This document shows, piece after piece, positions 8,704-18,139 of a stretch of DNA of 64,000 bases (position 1 is the first letter of the stretch; each line of letters starts with the position of its first letter). The position numbers and the translations under genes were made by a program. The notes beneath the pieces were generated by a model. The model did no database searches and had not been told where the DNA came from. It worked only from the letters and a program-made list of their open reading frames with translations. The DNA lies in the NCBI RefSeq assembly GCF_009193295.2, contig NZ_CP059973.1:4216001-4280000 (forward strand), read 5' to 3'. Source of the stretch: Bacteroides luhongzhouii (GTDB lineage Bacteria > Bacteroidota > Bacteroidia > Bacteroidales > Bacteroidaceae).

Positions 8704-9615
8704 ATGGGCAAGAAACGGGAAGGAATGCAACGATTGCTGGTCATTATCAATAAATTAAAAGGACCGCAACAGTATGTGCCGCGTAAAGAATTGGAGAACT
8801 ACGTGACACATCGCATGGAAGAACGAGATGGAACACCTGTAGACATAAGAACTTTGCAGCGAGACTTCAAAGATATAGAAGATCTATTTGGTATCCGCAT
8901 CTGTTTTGATAAGAAACAAAACGGTTATTATATCAATGAGGAAGACGATTTGAAAAAGGAGCAGTACGAACGGCTTCTGCTAAACTTCGACCTATTGAAT
9001 GCTTTGGACAAAACTTCCAACCTACACACCTATGTTCTTGCCGAACATCATCGACCAAACGACAGTGAATGTCTTCCGGCATTGATAAAAGCCATTAAAT
9101 TCTTTCACCCGGTAGAATTCAGTTATATTTATGTACGTGAAGGAGACAAAGTACGCAAAAAGAAAGTCTTACCTTATTATCTGAAAGAAGACCAGCAAAG
9201 ATGGTATCTCCTCGCCTATGACAACAACATATTAAAAACTTTCAATATAGACTGTATCCGCAATCTCAAAATCCTTTATGAGGAAACCTTCAAAAGGAAT
9301 ATGAATATTGATGCAAACAACTTATTTAAAGACAGCTACGGCATCTGGAATCAGACAGATATTCCAGTAGAAAATATTGAACTAAGCTATAGTGCATTAG
9401 ATGGCAGTTTCTTGAAATCGATTCCTTTGCATCATTCACAAGAAATCATTACGGACAATGAGATGGAATTTCGAATCAGATTACGCCTTCGTATTACTAA
9501 TGATTTTGTAATGGCATTGCTCTCACGTAGTAGTTCACTTACAGTAATTGAGCCGTTACATCTTCGGGAACGGATACGGAAAATTTATGAGGAAGCAATA
9601 AAAAGACATTTATAA
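8704..9615 (+). CDS. WYL-domain transcriptional regulator
   Basis: 303 residues. The N-terminal 80 or so form a winged-helix region (MQRLLVIINKL and VDIRTLQRDFKDIEDLFG, the DeoR-like HTH seen in this family). A WYL sensor domain follows, with the naming motif in RWYLLAYDNN at about residues 175-184, and then the WCX-like C-terminal extension. WYL proteins sense ligands, often nucleic acids or nucleotides, and act as repressors or activators. It is transcribed away from fetA, so it may control that operon, itself, or the small acidic gene that follows 22 bp later. Confidence 0.9.
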   Translation: MGKKREGMQRLLVIINKLKGPQQYVPRKELENYVTHRMEERDGTPVDIRTLQRDFKDIEDLFGIRICFDKKQNGYYINEEDDLKKEQYERLLLNFDLLNALDKTSNLHTYVLAEHHRPNDSECLPALIKAIKFFHPVEFSYIYVREGDKVRKKKVLPYYLKEDQQRWYLLAYDNNILKTFNIDCIRNLKILYEETFKRNMNIDANNLFKDSYGIWNQTDIPVENIELSYSALDGSFLKSIPLHHSQEIITDNEMEFRIRLRLRITNDFVMALLSRSSSLTVIEPLHLRERIRKIYEEAIKRHL

Positions 9616-9637
9616 TATAACGTTTAACATTAAAACT

Positions 9638-9877
9638 ATGAATCTATTTAAAGCATTATTTGGTAGCAGTTTTTTTCAGCAAGAAATGAAACGTAATCAA
9701 CAATATCGCGACAACTACGCCTGTTGCGATGATATTGACGTAAATATTGATCTTGCAGAAGAAATTGAAAACGAAACACAGAATGAAAAACTGGTTTTGT
9801 CTGACTATATACCTGAATCTTATTTATATGACAATGAGCATGGAGAAATGGATGATGAGATAGATTTGATAGAGTAA
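9638..9877 (+). CDS. Small acidic hypothetical protein
   Basis: 79 residues, very rich in Asp/Glu in the second half (DDIDVNIDLAEEIENE, MDDEIDLIE), no membrane segment. It starts 22 bp after the WYL regulator and is likely co-transcribed. Family not recognised. Confidence 0.7.
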   Translation: MNLFKALFGSSFFQQEMKRNQQYRDNYACCDDIDVNIDLAEEIENETQNEKLVLSDYIPESYLYDNEHGEMDDEIDLIE

Positions 9878-10207
9878 GAGATTGATTGTTAACGAAGACT
9901 ATACTTAAACCTAAAAAAAACAATACCCTAGAGTGTTATATTGCAAAATATATCTATATTTGCACTGTCATCATGAGCAATTATATGACATTACATTTTA
10001 TTAGATGAAAGTGTTTTGCTTTTATCCTTATTCGGGAAATCTGGTAAATTTCAAAAGGAACAGGGATAACAATAACACTCATCACTTGTATTTTCGTATG
10101 TGTTACCTATGCGCATATCTATACAAGTGTGGGGTATTGTTTATTTGTTCCTTAGGTTTACCAGAACCTCCCGATAGATAAACAGACGACTCCACACTTT
10201 CTTTTTT
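9878..10207. other. 330-bp gene-free stretch with flanking inverted repeat
   Basis: No plausible gene. AAACAATACCC (9918-9928) and GGGTATTGTTT (10132-10142) are perfect inverted 11-mers 225 bp apart. A TATATTTG box (9955-9962, plus strand) could be a promoter for the small genes to the right. Confidence 0.5.
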
Positions 10208-10432
10208 ATGTATAACCTCATTTTAGGGAGTCGAAATGATATTATAAATAGGATGTTTATGGAAAAAATTTCGGCAATTCCCAAACCTGAAATTGGAGTT
10301 AGAATTCTTCTTTCTCGAAAAATTGGTGTAAAAAAACATGATGAAGACTTTTTAATTCTAACAGTGCTATTCTGTTTATTCATGTTATGTTGGATATTTG
10401 CGTTTTTAAATTTTATAGGAATAGATGTCTAA
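10208..10432 (+). CDS. Possible small membrane protein
   Basis: 74-residue ORF with one strong C-terminal hydrophobic segment (ILTVLFCLFMLCWIFAFLNFIGI). An internal ATG (MFMEKIS) may be the true start. Its stop overlaps the start of the next gene by 8 bp, which favours a coupled pair, but no family is recognisable. Confidence 0.4.
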   Translation: MYNLILGSRNDIINRMFMEKISAIPKPEIGVRILLSRKIGVKKHDEDFLILTVLFCLFMLCWIFAFLNFIGIDV

Positions 10433-10898
10433 TAATATAAACTTTGATTATATGGAAAACAATAATGAAATAAAAAAGATTGATTCTTCAATGGTTGAAT
10501 GCCCCTTTTGTAGGAATGCAATAGAAGCTCCTTCTAAACCGGATGTTATATTCAAATGTCCCAAATGCGATAAAGAATTGATTACATATAATATAACCCA
10601 AAGTAATAAGACACTAAATACCAAAGATAACATGTCACTTATTTATTGTAGAGAGTGTGGTAAACAAATTTCAAGTCATGCCCAAAGCTGTCCTTTTTGT
10701 GGATATCCTCAAAATGAACAAAGCTTAAATAGTAAAGGAATCAGTTTAGGCTATTTATTTATAAGTTTTATAATTCCACTAATTGGAATAATCTTATGCT
10801 GTATTTCATGGAATAATGATGACAGAAAAGCAAAATCTGCCTTAATAGGTACATTAGTGGGAGTACTATTTACTGCTGTGATTTACTCTATTCTTTAA
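10425..10898 (+). CDS. Double zinc-ribbon membrane protein
   Basis: 157 residues. A first ribbon (CPFC and CPKC, about residues 26-45), a second (YCRECGK and CPFCGYP, about residues 78-100), then a hydrophobic hairpin (ISLGYLFISFIIPLIGIILCC and LIGTLVGVLFTAVIYSIL). This zinc-ribbon plus two-helix plan is common in uncharacterised bacterial proteins. An alternative start is the internal ATG 27 bp downstream (MENNNEI). Function unknown. Confidence 0.75.
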   Translation: MSNNINFDYMENNNEIKKIDSSMVECPFCRNAIEAPSKPDVIFKCPKCDKELITYNITQSNKTLNTKDNMSLIYCRECGKQISSHAQSCPFCGYPQNEQSLNSKGISLGYLFISFIIPLIGIILCCISWNNDDRKAKSALIGTLVGVLFTAVIYSIL

Positions 10899-10998
10899 GA
10901 ATGTATGCTCTATTCTAAAGTAAATTCAGCAACATAAATAAGACTCTCAAACTAATGAAAGGAATAAAAAAATCAAATTTGAGATAACACGAAAGCAT

Positions 10999-11544
10999 AT
11001 GGAGAATAATAAATTTAAAGAGATTGAAAATACACTTTTAGATAAAGCAAAATTTAGAGATCCTGTAAAAAGCATAGAAGATGCACCACCTTGTTTTGGC
11101 ATCTATTGTATTAGAATCAAAAATGTAGATCAACTTATCGAACCGTGTAGAATAGCACTTAAAGATAGGCAGCATGATATTATATATATTGGTATCGCCA
11201 ATAATTTACAAAAACGTTTGAAGCAAGAACTTATAGCAAAAGGTCATGGTACATTCTTCAGAAGTATTGGAGCTATTTTAGGGTTTACACCACCTAAGGG
11301 ATCTTTAAAGGATAAAAGAAACAAATATAATTATAAGTTTAAGAAGGCAGATGAAAACAAGATTATTCAATTTAATAGCGACAATTTACTAGTTAATTAT
11401 ATCATCACAAAAGAAAGAGATGAAGCCTGTGAAGAGTATTTAATAAAAAAATACCGTCCTATTATCAATATTGATAAAAATCCGGAAGTCCTGTCTATTG
11501 TTCGTGAAAAAAGAGAACTTTGTAGAGAAATCGCTAACAGATAA
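10999..11544 (+). CDS. GIY-YIG nuclease-superfamily protein
   Basis: 181 residues. The GIY half-motif is visible (CFGIYCIRI, about residue 33), the YIG half as IIYIGIANNLQKRL (about residues 61-74), followed by a conserved HGTFFRSIGA segment, a catalytic-type Glu in DEACEEYLIKKYRPIINI and the usual C-terminal PxxN motif. This layout is that of stand-alone GIY-YIG proteins. Lower-GC sequence and small hypothetical neighbours suggest an accessory patch. Substrate unknown. Confidence 0.75.
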   Translation: MENNKFKEIENTLLDKAKFRDPVKSIEDAPPCFGIYCIRIKNVDQLIEPCRIALKDRQHDIIYIGIANNLQKRLKQELIAKGHGTFFRSIGAILGFTPPKGSLKDKRNKYNYKFKKADENKIIQFNSDNLLVNYIITKERDEACEEYLIKKYRPIINIDKNPEVLSIVREKRELCREIANR

Positions 11545-11766
11545 TAAAATCAACTAAGAATAATTTTCAACTTAGTATTGAGAATATTAAGCGCATTAAT
11601 AAGCTCAATCTGTTATATATCAGGTAACTGAATAAAACATTTACAATAGACATTTACACATAAGCTATCCCCTTCATCTACCTCATAGTATAATGGAGTG
11701 ATTAGATAAACAGAATTACAGCCTCTATTTCTTTCATCATTTCGCTCCGTTTTACCAATTTTCATT

Positions 11767-11774
11767 TATCTTTG
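11767..11774 (+). promoter_or_regulatory. -7 box (TATCTTTG) of the DUF2148 gene
   Basis: Matches TAnnTTTG, 27 bp before the ATG. Confidence 0.5.
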
Positions 11775-11801
11775 CCTCACTAATTAATTCAAGAAAAGGT
11801 T

Positions 11802-12344
11802 ATGATACTGAATGAAAGAGATACCCGTCATGAGCATGTATTACAAGTAGCCCGCCAGATGATGACGGCTGCGCGTACTGCTCCGAAAGGAAAAGGAATC
11901 GATATTATCGAAGTGGCCCTAATCACGGATGAAGAGATTAAACAACTATCGGACACTATGATAGCTATGGTAGAAGAACACGGAATGAAATTTTTCCTTC
12001 GTGATGCCGACAACATCTTAAGTGCCGAATGTGTTGTATTGATAGGAACACGCGAGCAGACACAAGGCTTAAACTGCGGTCATTGCGGCTTCACCACCTG
12101 CGCCGGACGTACCGAAGGAGTTCCCTGCGCATTGAACAGCATAGACGTAGGTATCGCCATAGGTTCCGCCTGCGCTACTGCCGCCGATTTGCGTGTAGAC
12201 ACACGTGTGATGTTCTCCGCCGGGCTGGCAGCACAACGTCTGAACTGGCTGAAAGACTGCAAGATGGTAATGGCCATTCCTGTAAGTGCATCTTCTAAGA
12301 ATCCGTTCTTTGACCGGAAGCCAAAGCAGGAAACGAATTCATAA
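11802..12344 (+). CDS. DUF2148 ferredoxin-like domain protein
   Basis: 180 residues. The central LNCGHCGFTTCAGR stretch with a downstream VPCALNSIDVGIAIGSAC gives the four-cysteine pattern of the DUF2148 family, thought to bind an iron-sulfur cluster. The C-terminal DTRVMFSAGLAA is also typical. Stand-alone gene with its own promoter. The biochemical role is unknown. Confidence 0.88.
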   Translation: MILNERDTRHEHVLQVARQMMTAARTAPKGKGIDIIEVALITDEEIKQLSDTMIAMVEEHGMKFFLRDADNILSAECVVLIGTREQTQGLNCGHCGFTTCAGRTEGVPCALNSIDVGIAIGSACATAADLRVDTRVMFSAGLAAQRLNWLKDCKMVMAIPVSASSKNPFFDRKPKQETNS

Positions 12345-12503
12345 TAATACGTAATGATGCGTAACAGGCACACTGACGACTGACGCAGACAATAAACTGA
12401 TTTTATAAATAACTAAATAGATAATAGTCTAATGGGAATCATGGTTGGACTTCCCAGCCCAAGTGGCTCGGAGAAAGATTTGCAGTTGAATTTCGGCAAA
12501 AAC

Positions 12504-13547
12504 ATGACCGTGCAGGTAGAAATGAGAGCACCTCATTTGCCCGCCGAATGGCATATGCAGAGTGGTATACAGTTGACATGGCCACACGCCGGTACAGACT
12601 GGGCATACATGCTGGCAGAAGTGCAAGAGTGTTTTATAAACATAGCCAGAGAAATAGCGAAGCGAGAGTTACTACTGATTGTCACTCCCGAACCGGAAGA
12701 AGTGAAAAAACAGATAGCCGCTACCGTCAACATGAGTAATGTCCGCTTTCTGGAATGTGCCACCAATGACACATGGGCACGCGACCACGGAGCTATCACC
12801 ATGATAGACACCGGCACCCCTTCCCTGCTCGACTTTACATTCAACGGCTGGGGACTGAAATTTGCTTCCGAACTGGATAATCAAATCACCAAACAAGCGG
12901 TAGAAGCCGGAGCCTTGAAAGGCCAGTATGTAGACCACCTCGACTTCGTTCTCGAAGGAGGCTCCATCGAAAGCGACGGAATGGGCACACTGCTCACTAC
13001 CTCCGAATGTCTGCTTTCTCCCCAGCGGAACGGGCGACTGAACCAGGTAGAGATAGAAGAATACCTGAAATCAACCTTCCACCTGCAAAAGGTTCTTTGG
13101 TTAGACCACGGCTATCTTGCCGGTGACGACACCGACAGCCACATCGACACCCTGGCACGTTTCTGTTCTACCGACACCATTGCTTACGTGAAATGCGACG
13201 ACAAAGAAGACGAACACTACGAAGCATTACTTGCAATGGAGGAACAACTGAAAACATTCCGCACCTTAGCAGGAGAACCCTATCGCCTGTTAGCCTTACC
13301 GATGGCGGACAAGATCGAAGAAGACGGCGAACGCCTGCCCGCTACTTACGCCAACTTCCTGATTATGAACGAAGTTATTCTCTACCCGACATACCATCAG
13401 CCAGCGAATGACCAAAAAGCAAGAGAAGTGTTACAACAAGCATTTCCAGAACATCAGATAATCGGAATAGACTGCCGTGCCCTGATTAAGCAACACGGTT
13501 CTCTGCATTGTGTCACCATGCAATACCCATTGGGAGTTATAAAATAA
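12504..13547 (+). CDS. aguA: Agmatine deiminase (peptidylarginine deiminase-like fold)
   Basis: 347 residues from this start. Converts agmatine to N-carbamoylputrescine plus ammonia. Family landmarks: MQSGIQLTWPHAGTDW, WARDHGAITM, FVLEGGSIESDG, GYLAGDDTDSHIDTLARF and the catalytic Cys in GSLHCVTMQYP, 12 residues from the C-terminus. The ORF stays open upstream to an ATG at 12432, but that 24-residue extension does not look like the family, and similarity begins at VEMRAPHLPAEW, so 12504 is preferred. Followed 29 bp later by the next pathway enzyme. Confidence 0.92.
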   Translation: MTVQVEMRAPHLPAEWHMQSGIQLTWPHAGTDWAYMLAEVQECFINIAREIAKRELLLIVTPEPEEVKKQIAATVNMSNVRFLECATNDTWARDHGAITMIDTGTPSLLDFTFNGWGLKFASELDNQITKQAVEAGALKGQYVDHLDFVLEGGSIESDGMGTLLTTSECLLSPQRNGRLNQVEIEEYLKSTFHLQKVLWLDHGYLAGDDTDSHIDTLARFCSTDTIAYVKCDDKEDEHYEALLAMEEQLKTFRTLAGEPYRLLALPMADKIEEDGERLPATYANFLIMNEVILYPTYHQPANDQKAREVLQQAFPEHQIIGIDCRALIKQHGSLHCVTMQYPLGVIK

Positions 13548-13576
13548 CAAATGAATTAATCAAGTAATTATTCATC

Positions 13577-14461
13577 ATGAAAAAGATAAAAGTCGGAATC
13601 ATCCAACAATCCAATACCGCAGATATTCGGGTCAACCTGATGAACCTCGCAAAGAGTATCGAGGCTTGCGCTGTTCACGGTGCGCAACTGATTGTGCTTC
13701 AAGAGCTACACAATTCACTTTATTTCTGCCAGACAGAAAACACCAACCTGTTTGATCTGGCTGAACCTATTCCCGGACCATCCACAGGCTTTTATTCCGA
13801 GTTGGCAGCCGCCAATAAAGTAGTCCTTGTCACCTCTCTTTTTGAGAAACGTGCCCCCGGACTATATCATAACACCGCTGTTGTGTTCGACCGCGACGGA
13901 AGCATTGCGGGAAAATACCGGAAAATGCATATTCCCGATGATCCGGCTTACTACGAGAAATTCTATTTCACTCCCGGAGACATCGGTTTTGAACCTATTC
14001 AAACCTCTTTAGGAAAGCTGGGCGTACTGGTATGCTGGGATCAATGGTATCCGGAAGCTGCCCGCCTGATGGCACTGAAAGGTGCGGAACTTTTAATTTA
14101 TCCTACCGCCATCGGCTGGGAAAGCAGTGACACGGACGACGAAAAAGCCCGCCAACTCAACGCCTGGATTATTTCGCAGCGTGCCCACGCCGTTGCCAAT
14201 GGTCTTCCTGTCATCTCCGTCAACCGTGTAGGACACGAGCCCGATCCTTCCGGACAGACAAACGGCATCCTATTTTGGGGAAACAGTTTCGTAGCAGGAC
14301 CGCAAGGAGAATTCCTGGCACAAGCCGGAAACGATCATCCGGAAAACATTGTAGTGGAAATAGATATGGAACGCTCGGAAAACGTCCGCCGTTGGTGGCC
14401 TTTCCTCCGTGATCGCCGGATTGACGAATACGAAGGACTTACCAAACGCTTCCTCGACTAA
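13577..14461 (+). CDS. aguB: N-carbamoylputrescine amidase (nitrilase superfamily)
   Basis: 294 residues. The nitrilase Glu-Lys-Cys triad is visible: E43 in LQELHNSLYF, K116 in KYRKMHIPDD and C153 in VCWDQWYPEAARL. The HNSLYFCQTE and DQWYPE segments are characteristic of the putrescine-forming branch. It hydrolyses N-carbamoylputrescine to putrescine, CO2 and ammonia, completing the two-step arginine-decarboxylation route to putrescine with aguA directly upstream. A strong bidirectional terminator follows. Confidence 0.95.
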   Translation: MKKIKVGIIQQSNTADIRVNLMNLAKSIEACAVHGAQLIVLQELHNSLYFCQTENTNLFDLAEPIPGPSTGFYSELAAANKVVLVTSLFEKRAPGLYHNTAVVFDRDGSIAGKYRKMHIPDDPAYYEKFYFTPGDIGFEPIQTSLGKLGVLVCWDQWYPEAARLMALKGAELLIYPTAIGWESSDTDDEKARQLNAWIISQRAHAVANGLPVISVNRVGHEPDPSGQTNGILFWGNSFVAGPQGEFLAQAGNDHPENIVVEIDMERSENVRRWWPFLRDRRIDEYEGLTKRFLD

Positions 14462-14565
14462 AGTTCACTACTGAAAGTTATTGCAGAAGTTCTCTATATA
14501 AAGTTTATTACCTAAAGAAAATAAGAAAGGATATTCAGTAAATATCCCTACAATAAGAAAATAAG

Positions 14566-14609
14566 AAGGGCACAGAGTTAAAATCTAAATTAAAAACTCC
14601 GTGCCCTTC
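14566..14609. terminator. Bidirectional terminator between aguB and gtrA-like gene
   Basis: AAGGGCACAGAGTT pairs with AACTCCGTGCCCTT (one G-U pair) across a 15-nt loop between two convergent genes. Confidence 0.75.
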
Positions 14610-14634
14610 CTATATATTATATTTAATAACTATT

Positions 14635-15024
14635 TCATTGAAAAGTTATTTTCTTGTTGGCTAGGAAATTAGCTCCTCCATAAATAAACAATCCCAAGAA
14701 TTGAGCCAGATATTCATTCACGTCCAGTCCTTCTACCAATAAGATAAGAAATAAAAACTGTGCGGTGTAAGCCACGGCAAAAGCAGAACAAAAGAGCAGT
14801 ATCTGTTTCCAGATACTATTCTTTTTATTTTCTACGGGGAATATCCAGTATTTGCACCAGATAAAGTTATGGGTTTGAGCTATCAGATACGCTGTTATAT
14901 TAGCCACCATATAGTCGCCGTCAAATGACATTTCTTTCATCATTAACCATACAACCAACGCCATAATCAAAGCGTTCATTGTACCGATGACTATAAAACG
15001 GAATATGCGTACAGATTCTTTCAC
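14635..15024 (-). CDS. GtrA-like four-helix membrane protein
   Basis: 129 residues with four hydrophobic helices and the family motifs [12 protein letters not shown] near the start and [10 protein letters not shown] at the end. GtrA-like proteins are implicated in moving polyprenyl-linked sugars across the inner membrane. The start is GTG; it overlaps the aspS stop (GTGA), so it is translated with aspS. Confidence 0.88.
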   Translation of the reverse strand: MKESVRIFRFIVIGTMNALIMALVVWLMMKEMSFDGDYMVANITAYLIAQTHNFIWCKYWIFPVENKKNSIWKQILLFCSAFAVAYTAQFLFLILLVEGLDVNEYLAQFLGLFIYGGANFLANKKITFQ

Positions 15025-16784
15025 TCGCCCTCTTTCAGATCAACGATCAAATTCAGTTCATCAAGCTGGCTCTGGTCGATTGCAGACGGTGCGTCCAACA
15101 TTACATCACGTCCGGAATTATTTTTCGGGAACGCAATGCAGTCGCGTATAGAATCCAATCCTGCAAACAAAGACACCCAGCGGTCGAGACCGTATGCCAA
15201 ACCACCGTGAGGAGGTGCACCATACTTAAAGGCATTCATCAGGAAGCCAAACTGTGCCTCTGCCTTCTCCGGAGTGAATCCAAGAATCTCGAACATCTTC
15301 GCCTGTAATTTCGCATCGTGGATACGGATAGATCCACCGCCAACTTCCACACCGTTGATTACCATATCATAAGCATCTGCACGTACAGCTGCCGGGTCAG
15401 TGTCCAACATCGGAATGTCTTCCTCTTTCGGATGAGTAAACGGATGATGCATAGCCATCAGACGGCCTTCCTCTTCGCTCCATTCGAACATCGGGAAGTC
15501 AATCACCCAAAGGCAAACAAACTTATTCTTATCACGCAATCCCAATTGAGTACCCATTTCCAGACGAAGCTCGCAAAGTTGTTTACGTGTTTTCATTGCA
15601 TCGTCGCCAGACAGAATCAAAATCAAATCACCCGGTTTAGCGCCGAATGCCTCTTTCATTTGCTGGAGCACTTCCTGTGTATAGAATTTATCTACACTCG
15701 ATTTCACCGTTCCGTCTGCTTCCACGCGGGCATAAACCATTCCTTTCGCGCCAATTTGCGGTCTCTTTACGAATTCGGTCAATGCATCCAGTTGCTTACG
15801 GGTATAAGTCGCAGCACCTTCGGCGCAGATACCACCCACATAAGCCGCATTATCGAATACAGAGAATCCGTGACCTTTCATGATATCCATCAGTTCCACG
15901 AATTTCATGCCGAAACGCAAATCCGGTTTGTCGCTACCATAATATTTCATGGCGTCTGCCCAAGACATACGTTGGAATGGTTCATTTAATTCCACGCCAC
16001 GAAGAGTCTTAAACAAATGTTTAGCCATTCCTTCAAAAGTAGTGATAATATCTTCTTGCTCAACGAAGCTCATTTCACAGTCGATCTGCGTAAATTCCGG
16101 CTGACGGTCGGCACGCAAGTCTTCGTCGCGGAAACATTTCGCAATCTGGAAGTAACGGTCGAAACCGGAAACCATCAACAACTGCTTCAAAGTCTGTGGA
16201 GATTGCGGAAGTGCGTAGAACTGTCCCGGATTCATGCGTGACGGCACCACGAAGTCGCGTGCGCCTTCAGGAGTAGAACCGATCAAAACGGGCGTTTCCA
16301 CTTCGATGAAACCCAGACTATCCAGATATTTGCGAACTTCAATTGTCATCTTATGACGCAGTTCCAGGTTGGAACGTACAGAGTTACGGCGTAAGTCCAA
16401 GTAACGGTATTTCATGCGGATATCATCACCCCCATCCGTGTTATCTTCGATAGTGAACGGAGGAGTCATGGCAGTATTTAGTACGTCCAGTTCGGAAACA
16501 ATGATTTCAATATCTCCGGTAGGAATGTTTGCATTCTTGCTGAAACGTTCATTAACCGTTCCTGTCACTTGAATGACGAACTCACGTCCCAATTTATTAG
16601 CACGTTCACAGAGTTCAGCATTAATTTCTTCATTAAAAACCAATTGGGTAATTCCGTAACGGTCGCGAAGGTCAATGAAAGTCATCCCTCCCATTTTACG
16701 GCTGCGCTGTACCCATCCGGACAGCGTGACTTGTTTGTTTACATCAGAGATTCTAAGTTCTCCACATGTGTGCGTTCTAAACAT
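15021..16784 (-). CDS. aspS: Aspartyl-tRNA synthetase
   Basis: 587 residues, the usual bacterial AspRS length. An N-terminal OB-fold anticodon domain ([24 protein letters not shown]), class II motif 2 ([18 protein letters not shown]), the bacterial GAD insertion domain (about residues 290-420), and motif 3 ([15 protein letters not shown]). Charges tRNA-Asp in the cytoplasm. Overlaps gtrA at its end. Confidence 0.98.
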   Translation of the reverse strand: MFRTHTCGELRISDVNKQVTLSGWVQRSRKMGGMTFIDLRDRYGITQLVFNEEINAELCERANKLGREFVIQVTGTVNERFSKNANIPTGDIEIIVSELDVLNTAMTPPFTIEDNTDGGDDIRMKYRYLDLRRNSVRSNLELRHKMTIEVRKYLDSLGFIEVETPVLIGSTPEGARDFVVPSRMNPGQFYALPQSPQTLKQLLMVSGFDRYFQIAKCFRDEDLRADRQPEFTQIDCEMSFVEQEDIITTFEGMAKHLFKTLRGVELNEPFQRMSWADAMKYYGSDKPDLRFGMKFVELMDIMKGHGFSVFDNAAYVGGICAEGAATYTRKQLDALTEFVKRPQIGAKGMVYARVEADGTVKSSVDKFYTQEVLQQMKEAFGAKPGDLILILSGDDAMKTRKQLCELRLEMGTQLGLRDKNKFVCLWVIDFPMFEWSEEEGRLMAMHHPFTHPKEEDIPMLDTDPAAVRADAYDMVINGVEVGGGSIRIHDAKLQAKMFEILGFTPEKAEAQFGFLMNAFKYGAPPHGGLAYGLDRWVSLFAGLDSIRDCIAFPKNNSGRDVMLDAPSAIDQSQLDELNLIVDLKEGE

Positions 16785-16844
16785 ATATTTTTTTATTTAA
16801 ACGATTATCACTCGCGTTTTTATTTTGATCGAACCAAAACTGCG

Positions 16845-16852
16845 CAAAAGTA
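16845..16852 (-). promoter_or_regulatory. -7 box (TACTTTTG) of aspS-gtrA
   Basis: Matches TAnnTTTG, 60 bp before the aspS ATG; no clear -33 element. Confidence 0.5.
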
Positions 16853-16893
16853 CGCAATAATTTGTAATTCGCTGTCAGTAATCCGTTATTTTA

Positions 16894-17919
16894 TCAGACT
16901 TTCTTTGTCAGTTTTTTCAATATTTTCTTGTTTCTATCCGTTATATTGTCGACGATGGCTTCATTCATCAATTTGATACCATTCATATATTCCTGCGCTC
17001 TTTGGAGCACATTGGCCGCGTCTTTTTCCGATGCTCGCGGCACTACCACGCGCAATCCCCTTTGAATCAGTTGAATATTTACATTGGCATCCGTTTCCAT
17101 GGGGTCACCATCAAAATGCACGACGCCCGGAGTAGTCCGGCGGATGCACAACTGCTTGCAGCGGAAAGTCTTGATACGGCTATTCTGATCGATTGTTTTA
17201 TTGAATAATTGAAAGGCTAATGAAGGAACATCCAAAACGGTGAACGGCTCAAGAATGGTCACATCCAGCAAACCATCCGTCAGGGTAGCTTGTGGTGCGA
17301 TATAAGCGTTGTTTCCGTATTGCGACGCGTTTCCGCAGGCAATCAGGAAGGCTTTATACTTGGAGACTCCATTTTCCGTTTCCAGTTCGTACGTTTCCGG
17401 CTCATATTTAAGACTTTCCTGCAAGGTTTTCTCCAGATAAGTCAATACCCCCCGTTTACCGGCATGTGCAAACTTCAGACTGACAAACGCGTCGAATCCC
17501 ACTCCGCAAGTGCAGAAAAAATCCGTACCGTTGATCTTACCATAATCTATCACGTCCATGCAACCTTCGTTCAGCACTTCCAATGCTCTCTTCGGTTCCA
17601 TCGGTATATGCAGATGTCTCGCCAGTCCATTGCCCGATCCGCAGGGAATAATTCCCAATGCGGTATCAGTATGCACCAACGAACGAGCTATTTCATTGAT
17701 CGTTCCGTCCCCACCGATAGCCACTACTATATCTGTTTTCTCTTCGGCAGCTTTAGCAGCTATTTCTACGGCATGACCGGCTCTTTCCGTATACACTACT
17801 TCCCAAGAGTATCTCGCCTTGTCTATTTTTTCGTCCAGCAAGTTAAGAATCAATTCTTTACTTTGTGTTCCCGAAATAGGATTGACGACGAATTTTATTT
17901 TTTTCATTCTTTCGTTCAT
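16894..17919 (-). CDS. Diacylglycerol kinase-family lipid kinase
   Basis: About 341 residues from the ATG at 17919 (MNERMKKIK); the ORF can be extended to a TTG at 17946, but that codon overlaps the -7 box, so it is rejected. The catalytic domain shows IKFVVNPISGT, VAIGGDGTINEIARSL (nucleotide loop) and IIPCGSGNGLARHL, with the later FDGDPMETDA motif. These define the DAGK/YegS/sphingosine-kinase family. Next to spt, a role in sphingolipid or phosphatidate metabolism is attractive but is inference. Confidence 0.92.
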   Translation of the reverse strand: MNERMKKIKFVVNPISGTQSKELILNLLDEKIDKARYSWEVVYTERAGHAVEIAAKAAEEKTDIVVAIGGDGTINEIARSLVHTDTALGIIPCGSGNGLARHLHIPMEPKRALEVLNEGCMDVIDYGKINGTDFFCTCGVGFDAFVSLKFAHAGKRGVLTYLEKTLQESLKYEPETYELETENGVSKYKAFLIACGNASQYGNNAYIAPQATLTDGLLDVTILEPFTVLDVPSLAFQLFNKTIDQNSRIKTFRCKQLCIRRTTPGVVHFDGDPMETDANVNIQLIQRGLRVVVPRASEKDAANVLQRAQEYMNGIKLMNEAIVDNITDRNKKILKKLTKKV

Positions 17920-17943
17920 GCTATTCTTGTCGATTGTAGACGA

Positions 17944-17951
17944 CAAAAGTA
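17944..17951 (-). promoter_or_regulatory. -7 box (TACTTTTG) of the lipid kinase gene
   Basis: Matches TAnnTTTG and lies 24 bp before the chosen ATG; it helps to exclude the upstream TTG start. Confidence 0.5.
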
Positions 17952-18046
17952 ATATAAATATCTTAAATTTTAAATCTATTAGAGGTTTCTAATCACATGT
18001 GAGCAACTTTTTTCTCTTAAAAAGAACAGATAAAAGCAAATTTTGT

Positions 18047-18054
18047 TATCTTTG
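18047..18054 (+). promoter_or_regulatory. -7 box (TATCTTTG) of spt
   Basis: Matches TAnnTTTG, 85 bp upstream of the ATG, leaving a leader of about 80 nt that contains the palindromic GATCGTCAGCGAACGATC (18095-18112). Confidence 0.55.
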
Positions 18055-18139
18055 CCCCCTGTTTTTAAACACTTGTTAAGATAAAAAGATGTAAGATCGT
18101 CAGCGAACGATCTGAGTATGAGTATAAAAATTATAATTC

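Noticed and set aside
12432..12503. N-terminal extension of agmatine deiminase
   Set aside because: It does not look like the family; similarity starts after the internal ATG.
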